A stretch of DNA of 64,000 bases, taken from Bacteroidota bacterium. GTDB taxonomy: Bacteria > Bacteroidota > Ignavibacteria > Tepidaquicellales > Tepidaquicellaceae. Under the pieces are notes generated by a model that was not told where the DNA came from, did no database searches, and was given only the letters and a program-made list of their open reading frames with translations. Below, piece after piece: positions 63,301 through 64,000 of this stretch (positions within the stretch are counted from its first letter, which is position 1; every line of letters begins with the position of its first letter). Position numbers and translations under genes: made by a program. The stretch spans positions 48,445 to 112,444 of the forward strand of contig JAFDZR010000013.1 in assembly GCA_018266875.1 (NCBI GenBank). The letters run 5' to 3'.

Positions 63301-63481
63301 TCCTTGTCTGATTATTAAAAATATAATTATTGTCACGCGGAAGCTGTGAATACTGTCCATCAAAACTAATTCTTGTGGAGCGGGAGTTGTTCCATTTTTT
63401 TACCTCGTCTCCGTATTTCTGTCCGGAAAAAATAAAATATCCGATCAGAATAAAAGGCATAATTAAAAATAATTTCTTCAT
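60344..63481 (-). CDS. Large secreted BNR-repeat protein with T9SS sorting domain
   Basis: A 1045-residue exported protein. A short signal peptide ends near FSGQ. Residues 90-470 form a sialidase-like propeller with blades such as VTTNGGLSW, STDQGQTW, STDGGVSW, STDGGNTW and SLDGGDSW. Two tandem related sandwich domains follow at about 480-600 and 605-720 (YKWIFGTP/YKWKFGSP; VGDSLVGQWDVWA/PGDSIIGQWSVYA), which resemble SusE-type domains. A segment at about 725-900 (ILVIYDSTNANCR, LLLGEGSSVM, LLIISEDIGYQ) looks like a Rossmann-type domain. The end is a T9SS type A tail (LSQNYPNPFNPATK ... KRMVLLK). The substrate is unknown. Confidence 0.86.
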   Translation of the reverse strand: MKKLFLIMPFILIGYFIFSGQKYGDEVKKWNNSRSTRISFDGQYSQLPRDNNYIFNNQTRTIRTSKETYTIFPNQLVHESFNTQSEVPITRHPTNPNIMFASANVFSGGNVINTGVYVTTNGGLSWFGSDTINNGSFNYGDPGPAIDKDGRFLMSFISLTGQISNSVSVDNGITWAPEIRIPGSSTSSDKNFSATDDVPSSPYYGRLYTVFTEFGGANVNKVVISYSTDQGQTWSAESPVSVGPYFQHFHQGADIRVGPEGQVYVIWANNLNTAVEDSLGFAKSTDGGVSWVVSRNNASDMNGIRNSGQNFFNGIRANGFPRIAVDRTNGLRRGWIYAATSEKFTAPATDVSDVILHRSTDGGNTWTKVRVNQDTPGNDKYQYMAAVNVDDNGGVNVIYYDNRNIPTNDSAQVYVSRSLDGGDSWTDILVSDHKFKPKSISGLAAGYQGDYIGITSGNNVLFPYWCDDITGLYQAWTARVDITSFPLNSFNLGTPAPGVTLVSYPNSTRNITISWDTSASTATYKWIFGTPTATVRTLTIPSLLNSFTITDGYLDNILSGLGVAVGDSLVGQWDVWAFRNNLNNDSLKAANGPRTITLKRGIPPLTSFNLNSPSNGASIFTSPTDVSNLNFNWSTSGPGVTYKWKFGSPVVSAVRIIRASNINGIDSAFSIPNNEMDGILASVGVLPGDSIIGQWSVYAYNGFDSVKAAQSNDLTFRRKAKGDILVIYDSTNANCRISRDSVMTNLERLSISYDTYNRKGVTSTDAITFREYKRVLLLGEGSSVMSNAIKDSLKSYLNAGTFQIKSKLLIISEDIGYQIDRPSSPYYDSAFARSMLGYQYVADRPGVGGRGIIGITINTNLTDSTSGPSPDVIKRSGSIPSNQTFNLYRYRLFADSMNAVGRLSPAYNVAVMAVDVESLRPVPDNPNPFTVKRILDGLIKFVDEIPTSNEPGFNTEIPYAYELSQNYPNPFNPATKISYSIPASNTVTLKIYNVLGKEVLTLVNERQDAGSYVVVLNASDLSSGIYFYTLSAGEFTDTKRMVLLK

Positions 63482-63833
63482 TAGCTGTTTAAATGTTGGT
63501 TTAAGAATTCAATAAATTTCTTGATTTATTTTGTTTAAAATAAATATTTGAGGATTTTATTTCAAAGAAAGGAAACGGTTATTATACCCATTTAAAAGTA
63601 ATTAAAATCTCTAAATATGGCTGTTTTCAAAACAATAGCTTAATATTCTCTGAATAAAATACCCTTAACTGTTTGATTTAAAATGAAATTTAATGGATCA
63701 TAACCGGATGAAAACAGAAAATGCTTGATACAGGATGATCTGCTTTCAGCAAATTCTAATTTTTTAAAAAAATAGGATTTCCTGCCTGAGAGAGATAGCG
63801 GAGAACTGCATTTTGGATGATGGATTTTTTTTA
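63482..63833. other. Noncoding region of about 350 bases
   Basis: No open frame longer than about 15 codons starts here on either strand. The left part carries the 28-bp element (copy B) for the minus-strand gene 60344. The remainder is AT-rich and contains nothing else I can support before the terminator at 63834. Confidence 0.6.
63563..63590 (-). promoter_or_regulatory. 28-bp element upstream of the 60344 gene, copy B
   Basis: Read on the minus strand it is TGGGTATAATAACC followed by GTTTCCTTTCTTTG. It matches copy A upstream of 56100 at 23 of 28 positions and lies 81 bases before the start codon. Its position and orientation relative to the two genes are the same, which supports a promoter or operator role. 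Confidence 0.5.
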
Positions 63834-63864
63834 CAAAAAAAAAGCCCGCTGTTAACGGGCTTTT
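63834..63864 (-). terminator. Rho-independent terminator of the right-edge gene
   Basis: On the minus strand AAAAGCCCG pairs with CGGGCTTTT across the loop TTAACAG and is followed by a run of T (the A-run at 63834-63843 on the plus strand). It lies 19 bases after the stop of the partial gene at the right edge. Confidence 0.88.
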
Positions 63865-63883
63865 AAAAATATTTTACTGAATA

Positions 63884-64000
63884 TTATTTCACGAGTATCA
63901 TTCGCTTTGTCTGAACAAAGCTTCCTGCCTCTGTTTTATAGAAGTACATTCCGCTTGCAAAGTTGGATGCTTGTAACTGCACGTGATAAGATCGCGGCGG
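63884..64000 (-). CDS. C-terminal end of a T9SS-secreted protein, cut by the window edge
   Basis: Translation of the minus strand from the right edge gives a 38-residue tail ending in a TAA at 63884-63886. The residues include VQLQASNFASGMYFYK and SFVQTKRMILVK, which is the end of a T9SS type A sorting domain (SGMYFYK and TKRMILVK match the tails of 40503 and 60344). The rest of the gene is outside the window, so the protein's main function is unknown. It is closed by its own terminator. Confidence 0.85.
   Translation of the reverse strand, partial: PPRSYHVQLQASNFASGMYFYKTEAGSFVQTKRMILVK

Overview
The window looks like chromosome of a bacterium from the Bacteroidota/Chlorobiota/Ignavibacteriota group, most likely an Ignavibacteria-like lineage. 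Three secreted proteins carry type IX secretion (T9SS) C-terminal sorting domains with the NYPNPFNP signature. Shine-Dalgarno sequences are mostly weak or absent, AT content is high, and about a quarter of the genes appear to start with TTG. No IS element, integrase, tRNA, rRNA or CRISPR array was recognised.

Region 1 (left edge to about 38.65 kb) is one very long co-directional surface-polysaccharide locus of about 35 genes, spaced by a few bases or overlapping. It holds eight GT-B glycosyltransferases, three soluble-type GT2 or DPM-type groups, two membrane GT-C-like proteins, a Wzy/O-antigen-ligase-like protein and four SAM methyltransferases. It also has two NodB-type deacetylase-like proteins, three acyl/acetyltransferases, three asparagine-synthetase-family proteins, a formyltransferase-like protein and a CapK-type adenylating enzyme. 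Sugar supply inside the locus is visible in two places. A WecE-type aminotransferase (11.6-12.8 kb) sits with WbqC, NeuD-like and beta-propeller neighbours. A UDP-glucuronate-epimerase-like enzyme (27.4 kb) lies next to an AsnB homologue. The distal end has a PglE-like aminotransferase, a PglC-like phosphoglycosyl transferase and a PglF/WbpM-like 4,6-dehydratase. Together these would make a 4-amino-sugar nucleotide, start the glycan on undecaprenyl phosphate and extend it. A Wzi-like outer-membrane protein follows at 38.7-40.4 kb. No Wzx flippase, Wzz or ABC exporter is visible, so export genes must lie elsewhere or left of the window.

Region 2 (40.5-50.1 kb, plus strand) holds a T9SS-exported BNR-repeat protein with a strong terminator. 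It is followed by housekeeping and stand-alone genes: ComF-like phosphoribosyltransferase, HerA/YjgR-like ATPase, a 67-residue protein, a lipoprotein, an M23 peptidase, IMP dehydrogenase (guaB), a DinB-like protein and a Bax-inhibitor-1/YccA membrane protein.

Region 3 (50.1 kb to the right edge, mixed strands) is rich in secreted proteins. It has an NlpC/P60 hydrolase, a lamin-tail-domain protein, a parallel-beta-helix protein and a 13-repeat BNR protein; the last two share a C-terminal dockerin-like module instead of a T9SS tail. It also has a large BNR protein with a T9SS tail, the C-terminal end of another T9SS cargo cut by the right edge, and an alpha-helical protein of unknown function. 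Two of the secreted genes share a 28-bp upstream element.

I did not find a clear-cut new defence or mobile system. The best candidates for undescribed biology are the amidation/formylation/propeller chemistry of the polysaccharide locus, the shared dockerin-like C-terminal module and the shared upstream element.
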